64,000 bases of DNA from Bullera alba (GCA_001600095.1 BCIX01000004.1:376586-440585); one strand, 5' to 3'; shown: positions 11,731 through 21,600, numbered from the stretch's first letter. Notes: generated by a model not told the origin, from the letters alone. Program-made: numbers and translations.

Positions 11731-11799
11731 CTGATGTCGGCAAGCTGTGTTTCTTCCATCTTCCATCCTTCCAGGAAAGCTCACTTCTATCCACCAATC

Positions 11800-12252
11800 A
11801 TGGCAAACCTTCTGCCGTCGTCCCTCGGCACCACCATCAGGCGCACTGCCTCCATAGACAGAGGAATCCGAGCCCGAAGCGGATCTGATGCCGGTGGCCC
11901 CGAATTCTCGGATCCCTGGTCCGAAAATACCATCCCGATTGACCCGGTGAAAAACCTGGAGGCCGAAGTCGATGCTATCCGTGCAGGAAAGACCTTCGGG
12001 GGACCATCTCAAACCTCTGATCACGGTCACAAGTCAGAAAGGTCTGCTTTGACTGTACGCACCACATGGCCGCTAGCCTCGACAACTTCTGCAGCGCCGC
12101 CGACTCCGGTCACGCCGAGCGTCCTGATCACCGACATCTCCGGCACTGTGAAGGTCTCTGTAGCCCAAAAAACCCCGACTACGGAGCAATCGAGCCTTGA
12201 GAAAGCAGCGACAGAGAAGCCCGGATGGGAGGACGAAGCTCCGAAATACTGA
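11800..12252 (+). CDS. Intronless disordered orphan protein (150 aa)
   Basis: A single uninterrupted frame starts MANLLPSSLGTTIRRTAS and ends GWEDEAPKY. It is rich in Ser, Thr, Ala and Pro, has no membrane segment and shows no motif I recognise. The start is chosen from its 70-nt spacing to a TATA box. Intronless genes are rare in this window, and the next plus-strand gene is of the same kind. Codon use looks ordinary and C-rich at third positions, as in the neighbours. Function unknown. Confidence 0.6.
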   Translation: MANLLPSSLGTTIRRTASIDRGIRARSGSDAGGPEFSDPWSENTIPIDPVKNLEAEVDAIRAGKTFGGPSQTSDHGHKSERSALTVRTTWPLASTTSAAPPTPVTPSVLITDISGTVKVSVAQKTPTTEQSSLEKAATEKPGWEDEAPKY

Positions 12253-12631
12253 GACGACGCCGAAGAGGCTGACGTGAACAGCGCACTTACCATACTCTAG
12301 CGCCTGCCTGGTAGTCAGCATAATCTCACAGTATGAATACATTCGACTGACGACCCCGGGGCTCTCGCACCATCTGCCCCAGCGGCTGCGCCTGAAATGA
12401 CAGACTGAAATCCAGTCGCGGCGTAGAACCGACACACCGCTCGTGTAAGCCCTCCTTTCACTGCACACACCGCGAGACTGCACAATCGGCCTTCTGGGCG
12501 CTCGGTGACGTGGACCCATTCTTTTAGAGGCTGGGCGCTGACGCAGACTCGGTATCCTTGCTTTCACTATCCATCCCATACGCGACTTTCTTCTTCACCG
12601 AAAATCTTGCAATAAAGCCAAGATCTCGCGC
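12253..12631. other. Spacer between two intronless orphan genes
   Basis: No gene seen. The last 100 bases are pyrimidine-rich (CTTTCTTCTTCACCG), as expected of a fungal promoter and leader for the gene starting at 12632. Confidence 0.5.
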
Positions 12632-13174
12632 ATGTCACCTTCCAGCAACCAGACTGATACACATCAGAGTATGACAGACAGGAGGGACATCGAGGGCTTT
12701 TCGGGCAATGATACACATGGTACTGCCACCATGTTCAGTGGACCACTCGAAGATTTGAGGACGATGACGGGTGGCCTCTCGACCAAGAAGAAGGATCTTT
12801 GGTCTGCCACTGAGCAGTCTGAAATCATGAAGCCAAAGCGGAAGGATCTATGGTCTGCGGCTCAGAAGTCTGAGATCATGAAGCCAAAAGGGTCCACTGA
12901 GCTCGTAGACACCGAACCCTCTGCGGTCGAAAGTGCTGACCCTGCAATGTCGGGCAATCTACCGGTGACTGAGAGCACCACGACCAACAAAGCCCTCCCC
13001 GCTCGATATCTCCCAAGGAGGTTTGCAACGTCATCTACCTCGACTGTTCCCACTGACGGCAGGATCCTGGCTCCTTCTACTCAGCCATCCGAGACCAAGG
13101 TGGGTAACACCGGGTCTGGAAGCACAGCCATACCGAAGAGATACCGCAGGCAGAATACGTCTAATCAGGCGTGA
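12632..13174 (+). CDS. Intronless orphan protein with 17-residue tandem repeat (180 aa)
   Basis: A single open frame starts MSPSSNQTDTHQS and ends YRRQNTSNQA. Residues about 54-87 are two tandem copies of KDLWSATEQSEIMKPKR / KDLWSAAQKSEIMKPKG. The rest is Ser/Thr-rich and disordered, with two Arg/Tyr-rich pieces (PARYLPRRFATSS and PKRYRRQNTS). No signal peptide or membrane helix is visible. I do not recognise a family. An upstream start exists only at this ATG; the ATG 13 codons later is an alternative. Confidence 0.6.
   Translation: MSPSSNQTDTHQSMTDRRDIEGFSGNDTHGTATMFSGPLEDLRTMTGGLSTKKKDLWSATEQSEIMKPKRKDLWSAAQKSEIMKPKGSTELVDTEPSAVESADPAMSGNLPVTESTTTNKALPARYLPRRFATSSTSTVPTDGRILAPSTQPSETKVGNTGSGSTAIPKRYRRQNTSNQA
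12791..12892 (+). repeat. 51-bp tandem duplication inside a coding region
   Basis: Two adjacent 51-bp units (12791-12841 and 12842-12892) encode the 17-residue repeat. They differ at only a handful of positions, roughly half of them changing the residue, so the duplication keeps the frame and looks fairly recent. Confidence 0.9.
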
Positions 13175-13351
13175 ATGTGTCAGAGCTGAGAGAACGAACC
13201 TTCCCTCACAAGCTGTGTTCTAGTGTTGTTTCTCGGCTGTCATCACTACCCACGTGAGGCATTATTCATATGCATTCGTCTTGAGTACATAGGCAGCTAT
13301 GCTGGACGGAGTACAACCATATTAGCTACAAGAATTCGTACACACTCTCCG

Positions 13352-15285
13352 TTACCACGGCCTGGACCGGTCAAACATCTCTATAGGGCTGTTCTTCCGA
13401 ACACTGGCAGTGATCCCCAGACCTCTTGGAAGCTGCTGAGCCGGCTGCGAGACTGGAGAATGACCAGCATCAAGTCCCCCCTGTCTCGACTCCCTCTCCA
13501 CTGGGGAATTCTCCAGCCAACTCTCGTTTCCTCGATCTCGCTCTTTATTCTCGTCATTCGTCCACCATGAAAGTGGCTTGGAAGAAGATTCCGATTCCTC
13601 CTGGGTAAGGCTGAGTGGGGAGAGATTGCTTGATCTAGACGGCCGACCGTTGCGATCCAGCGTTTGTTCGATATTACCCGTTTTGATATCCGCCATGTCG
13701 GCTCGTTTCTTCGCCTGGAGGTTCTGCTGCGATTGTCGCAAGAGTTCCGATGCGCTAGGTCTCCGAGCTCGTCTTTGCGGTGGACTGACGGGAGGCGCGG
13801 GGTATTCGCTGCTAGAAGAAGCCGCAAGACTTGAAGCGGATCGTTGGTTTCGTAGGCCGCTACTACCCAGATAGGGCTGTCGAGGGGATACGGTCGGAAA
13901 GCCTGTGTGGCCAGGAGGGCGATATCGCTCGATTCCAGGAGTCGGTGGTGGACCCATCTGACTGACAGATCGTGAACGATCTCGGGGAGTACTAGCGGAA
14001 GCAGGATCGGTTTTGGGGAATGTGAGTCGAGGTGTCCCCAATCGATGGTATGTTCGTAGGTCTTCGGAGAGAGCTCCGAGCTTAGAGGCAGAAGATGAGT
14101 ACTGGCTATACACCATTCGGCATTCGCTTGGATACTCACTCTTTCCATTATCTCATCGACACCCTGCTCCCTCTTGGCAAGTGCTTCCTCGTGCTCATCG
14201 CCTAGTTCCACAGCGGATGACTGCTGATCCGAGCTGACTCTGCGAGCACTCTTTGGCGACGAACTGATACCCGCATTGCTGGAATTACGCCGCCGTCCGG
14301 GACTTTGGAGGATCGACGCCCCACCTGGAGATTGTCGAGCCACCCTTGGCGGAGATGCTATCGCTTGCGCAGCCTCTTCATCCCATAGCCCAGGCGCAGA
14401 CACCGTGAGCTTCTCCAGAGACAGGTGCATCCGGCCAATCTCCTCTTGAGCTTTCAACACATCTTCCAAATGCCTCTTGAGCCTCTTCACCATTTCCTCC
14501 GCGGTTACCGATAGATTGGCGTCGAACATCTCGAATATGGGTTTGCCTTCTTCACATTCTGCTGCGGTGCCAATCGTCGGTTCCTCTAGTGAGACTGCAT
14601 TCTCCGGAAGAGCGGATGGGAGCAGTCGATTGCTCGAGGGAGATGAGACGGGAACGCCGGGAGCAGAAGCCGTTCGGAATATGGGTGGTCGATCCTCCAA
14701 AGCCGTGGGTGAAGGGGGTTGAGTAGGTGCAGGATCGTGTGAAGCGGTGAATCTCGAGACATAAGCGTCGTGGACTGAAGCTGGAGGCAAGATTCGCTTC
14801 TCCGAAATCGCCCTTGTTGCCTGTATCCGCCTTGGTAGGGACTCTTGTGAGGTGCTTGCAACGCCTCCAGGCAGGATGACAAAGCTTGAATCGCCATCTG
14901 ATTCTATCTTGTCCTCCTTCACGTCTTCCTCTTTCTCCTCTAATCTATCGGGACTTTTGGAGAATGCGCCAAAGAGCGATTTCCTTGGATGACTGGGTTG
15001 AGCAAAGTCCCGAGCTAGGAGTGGCGCGTTGCTGCCACCCGATACTGTCGTCATGGGATCTTCGTCGACTCTGCTCAGGCTGGAATGGTGGAAGGGAGTC
15101 TGTGGTTGGTTTTGGAATAGCTCTCCAGGGGTGTAGAATGGTGTCGAGCCAGGAGCAAAGTCGGAGATGCCTCGCTCCAAGTTGTCAGGACGATTCGGTG
15201 CGAGGCCCGTTGGAGAGGCCGGTGAAGGAGCGTGGAGGGAGGCATCGGACACCTTCCGCCGGGAGGGTCCTCCGTTGGACCACAT
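13352..15285 (-). CDS. Large Ser-rich coiled-coil orphan protein
   Basis: The start at 15285 gives MWSNGGPSRRKVSDASLH, followed by about 270 disordered residues rich in Ser and Pro. A folded-looking helical region reads IFEMFDANLSVTAEEMVKRL then KRHLEDVLKAQEEIGRMHLS and, after another disordered insert, AKREQGVDEIMER. One short intron (donor GTGAGT near 14133, acceptor CCAG near 14096) joins in frame to YSSSASKLGALSEDLRTYHR. A basic disordered tail follows (QRRARRPSASELLRQSQQNL) and ends FDRSRPW. The two helical blocks could pair as a coiled coil. No catalytic motif seen. It is divergently transcribed from the 15.8-kb gene. Confidence 0.7.
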
Positions 15286-15816
15286 TTCGCAGGTTGATCT
15301 GGTATTTACACCATGCCTCGAGGGCGATCCAGCGATACCGAGTTCCTAGTACGATAGAGAGTAGTGATACAAGTGATACCTTGAGTGTCTCTACACCTCT
15401 CAGTAACCCTCTCCCGAAGGATGGCTTTATTTGGTTCCGCTGTCAACAACGATCGAAGACGTTCTGCGCTGGGCAAGCGCTGGGCAACCTGCTTTCAACC
15501 TGCTTCCTCGTCATTCTTGTCACAAATCGCCATACAAGGAGGCTCTATGCGTCAGTCAAGCCGCTCGCCAATCATGGACGACAGCTGGAGGTTTCACGGA
15601 CCGGGGAAATGTCAAATGCAGCTGTGGAGGACCCCTCGAGCTTCGAGCATCGTGAATCGATAGTCGTCACCCCTACGTCTGAGGCCTTGCTCGAATGCTC
15701 CAGTCGCATATTACGTTGTCAACGCCTTCAAGTGCGTTGATGAGTCCGTACAAGCCCCCTGCTGCGATTCGCCACATCCGCCACCGCTTCAAACCCTCAA
15801 ACGAGCAACCCGTCAC
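15286..15816. other. Divergent intergenic region
   Basis: Lies between two outward-reading genes and must hold both promoters. Several short open frames cross it, but none has splice-compatible neighbours or a protein-like composition. No repeat or TATA box stands out. Confidence 0.45.
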
Positions 15817-17145
15817 ATGACAAACAGGCGTGAAAGGTTGGCCGTCAATCTACAACGCCGAAACGTAGGTGATATCCTTCCAAGTCAAGAATCGGATCTG
15901 AAACGCTCTTCGTCGATCGCCGCACTGCCAGAGCGTTGCTATACGTCGGACAATGCTTTACGGATGACAGCCACAGAGACCATATCTCTATCTTACTGGT
16001 ATCGATTCTCGGAAACTACTGTTCACCACTCAAACGACCACCTTATGTTCACTTGGACTGCACCGACGAATTCGGACATCTACTTCCCGCTCATAGTGAG
16101 ACCAACCTTCTCGTTGGAGAAGTCTGGTGATCTGGAAGATGATTGGTTCTTGTTCATTGCTCAACGAAACGTCACGACATCTCTCGAAGGTCTCGATCGG
16201 ATAGCACAGAAGGCCTGCGATCAACGGTCGAAGGAGCTATACAAGGATCTGATCCGTCGGGACCCTGAGAAACATGAGAGGATCAGCTGGGTGGCAGAAG
16301 CCATAGGAGTTGCCGCGGAATCCCTTCAATCGAGTCACCAGCACGCGGCAAAGCATGCGGAATCCAGCGGAGATATCTCCCTCTTGACCGCTTGGCGTTC
16401 ACTATACCAAACATTCGAAGACTTCAGTGCCAATCTCTTCACTCGTATACTCTCAGAAGAGCACAAATACCTCATGAGACGAGATGGAAATATCCGACAG
16501 TTGGCTGCACGATCTGGGACCAGCCTCCCAGCGCGACTGTCCGCCAACTTGCTATTGTGCAGGTCGACGGAACACTTCGGCACGCTTTACAAGGCCATCA
16601 ATAGCGCAGGCGCGACCATCGAAAGTCTGTGTGAACTCGACGAGCGGACGACGGGATTCAGGACCAACCGCCTGACAGACCCGGTGTTCCTCATAGCTTC
16701 AGACGGCGCGGAACGCTTCGATCGAGCCCATGGTGCGCAAACAGCAGGGGTTTGTTATGCAACTCATCTCTTCTATCCCAAGCATTCAGCACTTCTCAAG
16801 TCCCTTGGGTACGAAGACCCCGAAGCTCTTCGTCGTCATATTCTGAGCAATCAGCGGGATGTCCTGGAAATAGGAGAGGATTTTGAGGCAGGATCACTGT
16901 TGACGGAAGAAGAGTACCTGAGGCGACTGACGGCTCTAGGCGGAAATCGAGAAGATCAGCCGACGATATCGGCTTCGCCAAACTCGATGTGTACCAACAA
17001 GACGCTGAGAAAAGTAACCCTTGACAATCCGCCCGTCGCCAATTATACCAGGGCGAATCATACCGAAGTCTCGGACAGCGTTGACCCACGGAGAGAACCT
17101 GAGCACACGCTAGTCGATGATGCATGGGAGGACATGAGGAGATGA
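15817..17145 (+). CDS. Intronless orphan, paralogue A of an unknown family (442 aa)
   Basis: One open frame of 442 residues with no intron. From about residue 50 it reads TATETISLSYWYRFSETTVH, then a beta-rich start and a long helical body. Collinear similarity to the gene at 18010 is visible by eye. WRSLYQTFEDFSANLFTRIL (about residue 192) matches WHATVEAFQNFNEDLYTGIV. SLPARLSANLLLCRSTE (about 237) matches SLPFRLREDVQNRESLD. HSALLKSLGYEDPEALRRHI (about 324) aligns with HPKLSEL...ALQKHI, and both end in a Tyr-x-x-Arg-Leu...Leu-Gly/Phe-Gly helix. A polar tail follows. The ATG at 15961 is an alternative start nearer the shared region. Function unknown. Confidence 0.75.
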   Translation: MTNRRERLAVNLQRRNVGDILPSQESDLKRSSSIAALPERCYTSDNALRMTATETISLSYWYRFSETTVHHSNDHLMFTWTAPTNSDIYFPLIVRPTFSLEKSGDLEDDWFLFIAQRNVTTSLEGLDRIAQKACDQRSKELYKDLIRRDPEKHERISWVAEAIGVAAESLQSSHQHAAKHAESSGDISLLTAWRSLYQTFEDFSANLFTRILSEEHKYLMRRDGNIRQLAARSGTSLPARLSANLLLCRSTEHFGTLYKAINSAGATIESLCELDERTTGFRTNRLTDPVFLIASDGAERFDRAHGAQTAGVCYATHLFYPKHSALLKSLGYEDPEALRRHILSNQRDVLEIGEDFEAGSLLTEEEYLRRLTALGGNREDQPTISASPNSMCTNKTLRKVTLDNPPVANYTRANHTEVSDSVDPRREPEHTLVDDAWEDMRR

Positions 17146-17569
17146 GCGAGCTGATACGCAGTATCTGACACTTGTGTGGCTCGTAGACAGGAACAAATTT
17201 TGGCGCGAGGTTGGGTGATACTCTGATATAACACACTGACAATATGAATGGCAGATCCCCACACATCTAGTATGGTTTATGACGCATCATCCAATGGATA
17301 TGCGTGACTACGTTCCATCCAGCTCTATACCGTGTTCACGCCTTAGCTCGCTCGCAGAACGACATGAAATCGAAGACCCACACGGCAAATCTGGCCCATG
17401 CTCCTACGACAGCGGCGGGGAGGGTCCCAAAGTCTCCTTGGGACCGAACAGACGGACCATCCTTTATCGATCCTACTCTGTATCAGTGAGCAAGAGAAAT
17501 GCATCGATAGAGACTGACGCCTCATAAAGCACGTCATCACTCGCCTTGGTGCTCCTTCGTCATCGACAT

Positions 17570-17722
17570 CACTCTGTCGATTGCAATTTGTAATCTATGC
17601 TGAGCTATGCTGCGGGCCGGGGCCAAGACTGAAAGGATATCCATACGCTCTAGTCACCCAAACGCGCTCGACTCGATGTGAAAAAGTCTTAGAAGCAGCT
17701 TGCTGACACCACCTTTGTAGTG
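17570..17722 (+). repeat. Imperfect tandem repeat, copy A
   Basis: This segment and 17747-17889 share, in order, a TCGA(T/C)TGCAAT core, CCAAGACTGAAAGGAT, GCGCTCG(A/T)CTCGATGTG, AAAAGTC, AGAAG-AGCTTGCTGA and CACCTTTGTAGTG. The copies are about 150 and 143 bp and separated by 24 bp. Neither encodes a convincing peptide. Confidence 0.85.
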
Positions 17723-17746
17723 ATGAGGAGGGCTGGTCGTGACAGT

Positions 17747-17889
17747 CACTCGGTCGACTGCAATGTGCAATCTATGCAGTTGCTGGGGGCCAAGACTGAA
17801 AGGATCCCAATCCATGTTTCTCACTCAAAGGCGCTCGTCTCGATGTGTAAAAGTCGCAGAAGTAGCTTGCTGATCTCACCTTTGTAGTG
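17747..17889 (+). repeat. Imperfect tandem repeat, copy B
   Basis: Second copy of the 17570-17722 sequence. It lies 121 bp before the ATG of paralogue B, so it could be a duplicated upstream regulatory region. Confidence 0.85.
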
Positions 17890-17940
17890 CCGTGACGCGC
17901 TCGTCATCGCAGTTCGAGGGGGAAGATCGGACAGCCTTCG

Positions 17941-17946
17941 TATAAG
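17941..17946 (+). promoter_or_regulatory. TATA-like element of paralogue B
   Basis: TATAAG sits 69 nt before the ATG at 18010, about the spacing seen between the TATA box at 11723 and its gene. Confidence 0.45.
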
Positions 17947-18009
17947 TCGGAGGACGCAGACTGAAGACACCCCACACTGTCTCATATTTCCTATCTCGCC
18001 TCTTTCAAC

Positions 18010-19011
18010 ATGTCCACCACAGCAGGACCCTCAGACGTCGTAGGACCTGGTATCACCGCCGCGAGCTTTTCGCTTGCTGTACCGCTGGTGGCGAGACACG
18101 AGGCGGAATTGTTGATCACATGTGACGTCCCTGTGTGGCCCCCTCAGACCGACCCCTACCAGTCTCTGGTTCAGCCCTCCCAATTCAGGATCACGCTCGA
18201 CGCTGATGAAGACGGATGCGCAACATACGAGGACATCATCGGGGTCTCTCCCGAGCTTGTGAGCAGGGTGACATCGGTCGCAGAAGCTACTGAAGCAGCG
18301 GCAGAACGACTCCGGGAGATCTACACCACAGGCAGCCCGGACGGTTTAGACGGTTTTCGCCCAGGCTGGCATGCCACCGTCGAGGCCTTTCAGAACTTCA
18401 ACGAAGATCTTTACACCGGTATCGTGAGGAAGGAATTGTCGAACCTCGAGGACATCTATCCTCATGCTGGCTCAACTGCTCATACGGCTTTCGATGCTGG
18501 CTCAATGAGCGCATCGTTGCCATTCAGGCTCAGAGAAGACGTCCAAAATCGCGAATCTTTGGACCGCAAGGTGAACATGTACAAAGCTGTACATGCGGCC
18601 GGCGAATCTCTCAAGAAATTGTCCACAATGGATCCGAGCATGACCTACCGTCAGCCATCCACCTCGGTATTCAGGTCAGCAGGTGATTCCCTGCTCGGGC
18701 TCGGCGTGGCTCGGGCAACTAACTTGACACAGCTCGAAAGAGACGTTTTGTCCCTCAAACATCCAAAGCTGTCCGAGCTGACGGACCCCAACGGACACGC
18801 AAACACCAGAGCTCTGCAAAAACACATTCGGACCCTAGTGACCAACGCGGAGGCAGTGTCCCAATTGAGCGATGAATTTGAGCAAGGAAAGATGGACATC
18901 GACCAGTACGTCGAGAGGCTGTTGTCCTTCGGACAATCCGAAGAGGCGGACACAGACATGGCGGATGGAGTCTCGGATTCAGCGACCATCGTACCGGCGA
19001 CTGACGGGTAG
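18010..19011 (+). CDS. Intronless orphan, paralogue B of an unknown family (333 aa)
   Basis: One open frame from MSTTAGPSDVVGPGITAASF to VPATDG. It is a diverged copy of the gene at 15817: the beta-rich start (FSLAVPLVARHEAELLI), the WHATVEAFQNFNEDLY helix (about residue 120), SLPFRLREDVQ (about 167), YKAVHAAGESLKKLSTMD, and the final HPKLSEL...SDEFEQGKMDIDQYVERL block all have counterparts in the same order. It is mainly helical and acidic at the C-terminus, without signal peptide, membrane helix or known catalytic motif. It lacks the longer N- and C-terminal extensions of paralogue A. Confidence 0.75.
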   Translation: MSTTAGPSDVVGPGITAASFSLAVPLVARHEAELLITCDVPVWPPQTDPYQSLVQPSQFRITLDADEDGCATYEDIIGVSPELVSRVTSVAEATEAAAERLREIYTTGSPDGLDGFRPGWHATVEAFQNFNEDLYTGIVRKELSNLEDIYPHAGSTAHTAFDAGSMSASLPFRLREDVQNRESLDRKVNMYKAVHAAGESLKKLSTMDPSMTYRQPSTSVFRSAGDSLLGLGVARATNLTQLERDVLSLKHPKLSELTDPNGHANTRALQKHIRTLVTNAEAVSQLSDEFEQGKMDIDQYVERLLSFGQSEEADTDMADGVSDSATIVPATDG

Positions 19012-19310
19012 GGGAAAGTGAAACGACGCCAGCCGCCGAGATGCAGTACGCTCCTGGCCCAGGCGAACGAGTCGAATCAGTCTCGCTGGATCCAGTCGCT
19101 CAAGTGGAGATGAACCTTTGCGCCTATCAGTCGGAGAGTTGGAATGCGTAATAGCGGAGAGTACGGTTACTAGGTAGTTTTGTGAAATGCGATGGATATC
19201 ATATCCTTGAAGACTGGTTGACTGCTCAGCTGAGATCAGCTAGCTGCCAAGTGGCCAAGTAGACCTCCTCTCCGAAGGTCTGGGTTGAATGATTTTGACA
19301 CCGAATCTTT

Positions 19311-19350
19311 CCCATTGCCCATTGCCCAGTGGCACTGCCCCAGTGCCCAG
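19311..19350. repeat. Short GCCC(A/C) repeat with inverted arms
   Basis: CCCATTGCC occurs twice in tandem, followed by an inverted repeat GGCACTG-CCC-CAGTGCC (19331-19347, 7-bp arms, 3-nt spacer). It could be a protein-binding site or a chance low-complexity patch. Confidence 0.5.
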
Positions 19351-19772
19351 TTGCTGTTGAGGTATCTGCGATCCAGCGCTCGGCAGAACGATGTGACGGA
19401 TGTGACGTATGGCCGTGGCTGAGCAAACATTTGCAGTGGATGTTAGTTTCGAGTCAAATCTGAGAGTGCCGGACCGGCACCGCGTGACCAACCCGGGACC
19501 GCAGGCCGCAACCGGAAGCGCAAGCGAGACGCTGATGGAATCGTCAAGACTCTTGATTCTTGAAACATGCGTCGTAGTGGACTGGCGTAGGGTGGGAGCG
19601 ACTTGCTATGCTGGTGCACGGAGCTGCGGAGAGATACGGTAGCGGATCACAAAACAGTTATGACAGTACGACATTTGGATCTCTAGCGACTTGCTTGCTC
19701 CGAGCTCGGACGCGCAGCGTGACCGCGAGCCACTTCGGCGTTTTCTCATTTGGTTCTCACGGTTGAACTAGC

Positions 19773-19780
19773 TATATAAG
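19773..19780 (+). promoter_or_regulatory. TATA box of CEG1
   Basis: TATATAAG lies about 170 nt before the chosen ATG at 19948. A second ATG between them (near 19822) is out of the conserved frame. Confidence 0.5.
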
Positions 19781-19947
19781 TAAGCTGTCAGGTCACGGAA
19801 GCAAATTTGGTGTTCGCTGATGATGAATTCGCTCAAGCCAGCTGGTACGGCTACGTTTCTGAACTCACACATCCACGCCGAACATCTTGTGATCTCACCT
19901 TTCGCTGAGACCGCGTTCGTCAAAGTCAGCCGCGAGGAGCCTTCACG

Positions 19948-21600
19948 ATGGCTCCTGCGCACTCGCCAATACCGGACATTCCGGGAACACTCCTGACGGA
20001 TCCCATGATCCAGGGGCACCTCACGGATAGAGTGGCCGAGCTATGCGGCGTGAGGCATAACAAGTTTCCTGGCTCTCAACCAGTATCTTTCACCTCAGAG
20101 AGTTTGGAAATCCTGGAGAGTATGGATTTCTGGGTCTGCGAGAAGTCGGATGGTGTTCGAGTTTTGGTGTTTATCGTGATGAATGGGATGTCGGGTAATC
20201 AGGAGGTGTGGCTGGTGAGTCCCCGAGTGTCAGGAACGATCTGCTATGCGCTCGTCAGCTGACAGGTCGGCTCGTTAGATTGACCGGAAACAGCGGTACT
20301 TCTCTGTCACAGACCTACACTTTCCCCACTGGGAGAGGAGGGATGATCCGTTAACGGACACGATTCTGGATGGAGAGCTCGTCGTGGATATCGACCCCAA
20401 GACTGGAGTGGTGTGTTCAAACTTTCTTGCCCTCATGTGTCCAGCTGATCAGTCTTAGGAAACCCTGCGGTTCTACGCGTTCGACTGCCTTGTGTTACAT
20501 GGCGAAAATATCATGCAGAAGACGCTGCTATCCCGGTTCGGAGTGCGTGTACCGTCCAGATGAACTAAGGAGTCGTGCTGATATTATGCAGCGACTCAAG
20601 AGCTGGGTGGTCGCGCCGTTTGACAAGGCACTAAAGGATATTCCCGAATGGAAGGAGTTGCTACCATTCGAGTGAGTGTCGTAGACGCCAAATCTGATCT
20701 AGCTGACCATGTAACAGGGTTCTCGCTAAGGAGCAACTCAAGTCATACTACATCTCGCAGGTGCTCGAAGTCCAAGTGCCACAGCTTCAGCACGGACACG
20801 ATGGCCTGATATTCACTTGCGTCGAGTCGTCCTATGTCCCTGGAACAGATGAGAAGATGTGGGCGAGAATCTAACGTGTCTGATAGAGCATACGCTGACG
20901 ATTTATCCAGATTGAAGTGGAAGCCACCTTCAGAGAACTCGATAGACTTCAAAGCCGAACTGAGGTTCCCGCCGTTACCAAATGATCCGTCCGAGCCCGA
21001 CTTTTACGCTAAGCCTACTATCCTCCTGAACACCTGGCTGGGAGGCCAAGATCACGAGTTCTTCGACGAGATGGAGGTCGACGACGACGAGTGGGAGAAG
21101 TGAGTGATAGCTAAAGCCAGCAGTGCATATCAAGCTGACGCTCTTATCAGGATGAAGGAAAGCGGTGAACAACTGGACGACCGAGTCATCGAGGTTTGCT
21201 GGGACACGAGTCGAGGCAGATGGAGGATGATGCGAATCCGCGACGACAAGCCAAACGCAAATCACAAGAGCATTATGGAGAAGATCCTCGTTAGTATAGA
21301 CGATGGCGTGGAGATTGAAGCAGTGAGTACCATCTCCACGATAGGGTATCACATGCAACTGACATCTCGTCTCAGCTCCTCGCGCACGCTGAAGCCATAA
21401 AGACAGCTTGGAAAGCTAGAGAAGCTGCCAAAGCCGGTGGTGCCAAACCACCGCCACCACCGCAGCCAAAACGTCAGCCATCGACAAGTATGGCTGCGAC
21501 ACCAGGTCCCATGCCTCCAACGCCAGGTGGTATGGGTGGACAGGGAGCGGGATTCTCCGCACCGAATCCGCCCAGAGTCATGGCCGGATTGAAGAGATAG
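19948..21600 (+). CDS. CEG1: mRNA capping enzyme, guanylyltransferase subunit
   Basis: Transfers GMP to the 5' diphosphate end of nascent mRNA through a covalent lysine-GMP intermediate. Motif I is EKSDGVRVL (Lys nucleophile near 20142). After splicing come IDRKQRYFSVTDLHFPHW, motif III region ILDGELVVDID, RFYAFDCLVLHGENI, motif IV HGHDGLIFTCVESSYVPGTD, and motif V LKWKPPSENSIDF. The OB-fold region ends with RVIEVCWDTSRGRWRMMRIR, which carries motif VI (W...R/D...K). Then comes a Pro/Gly-rich tail. About eight introns; the length of about 415 residues is normal for the fungal monofunctional enzyme. No triphosphatase domain is fused, as expected in fungi. Confidence 0.95.

Larger units (their letters stand above)
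17146..18009. other. Noncoding interval between the two paralogues
   Basis: The first 420 bases hold no feature I can support; the open frame at 17279-17527 looks random. The rest is a tandem duplication followed by a 120-bp core promoter with TATAAG at 17941 and a pyrimidine-rich leader before the ATG at 18010. Confidence 0.6.
19012..19947. other. Long spacer upstream of CEG1
   Basis: About 940 bases with no supported gene. It contains a GCCC-rich repeat near 19311-19350 and a TATA box at 19773. Small open frames (for example 19409-19642) look random. Confidence 0.5.

Noticed and set aside
11734..11799. Earlier ATG for the 11.8-kb orphan
   Set aside because: It sits only 4 nt past the TATAAAAG box, too close for a transcript leader.
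17279..17527. 82-codon ORF between the paralogues
   Set aside because: Random-looking composition, no splice or homology support, and it ends before the tandem repeat.
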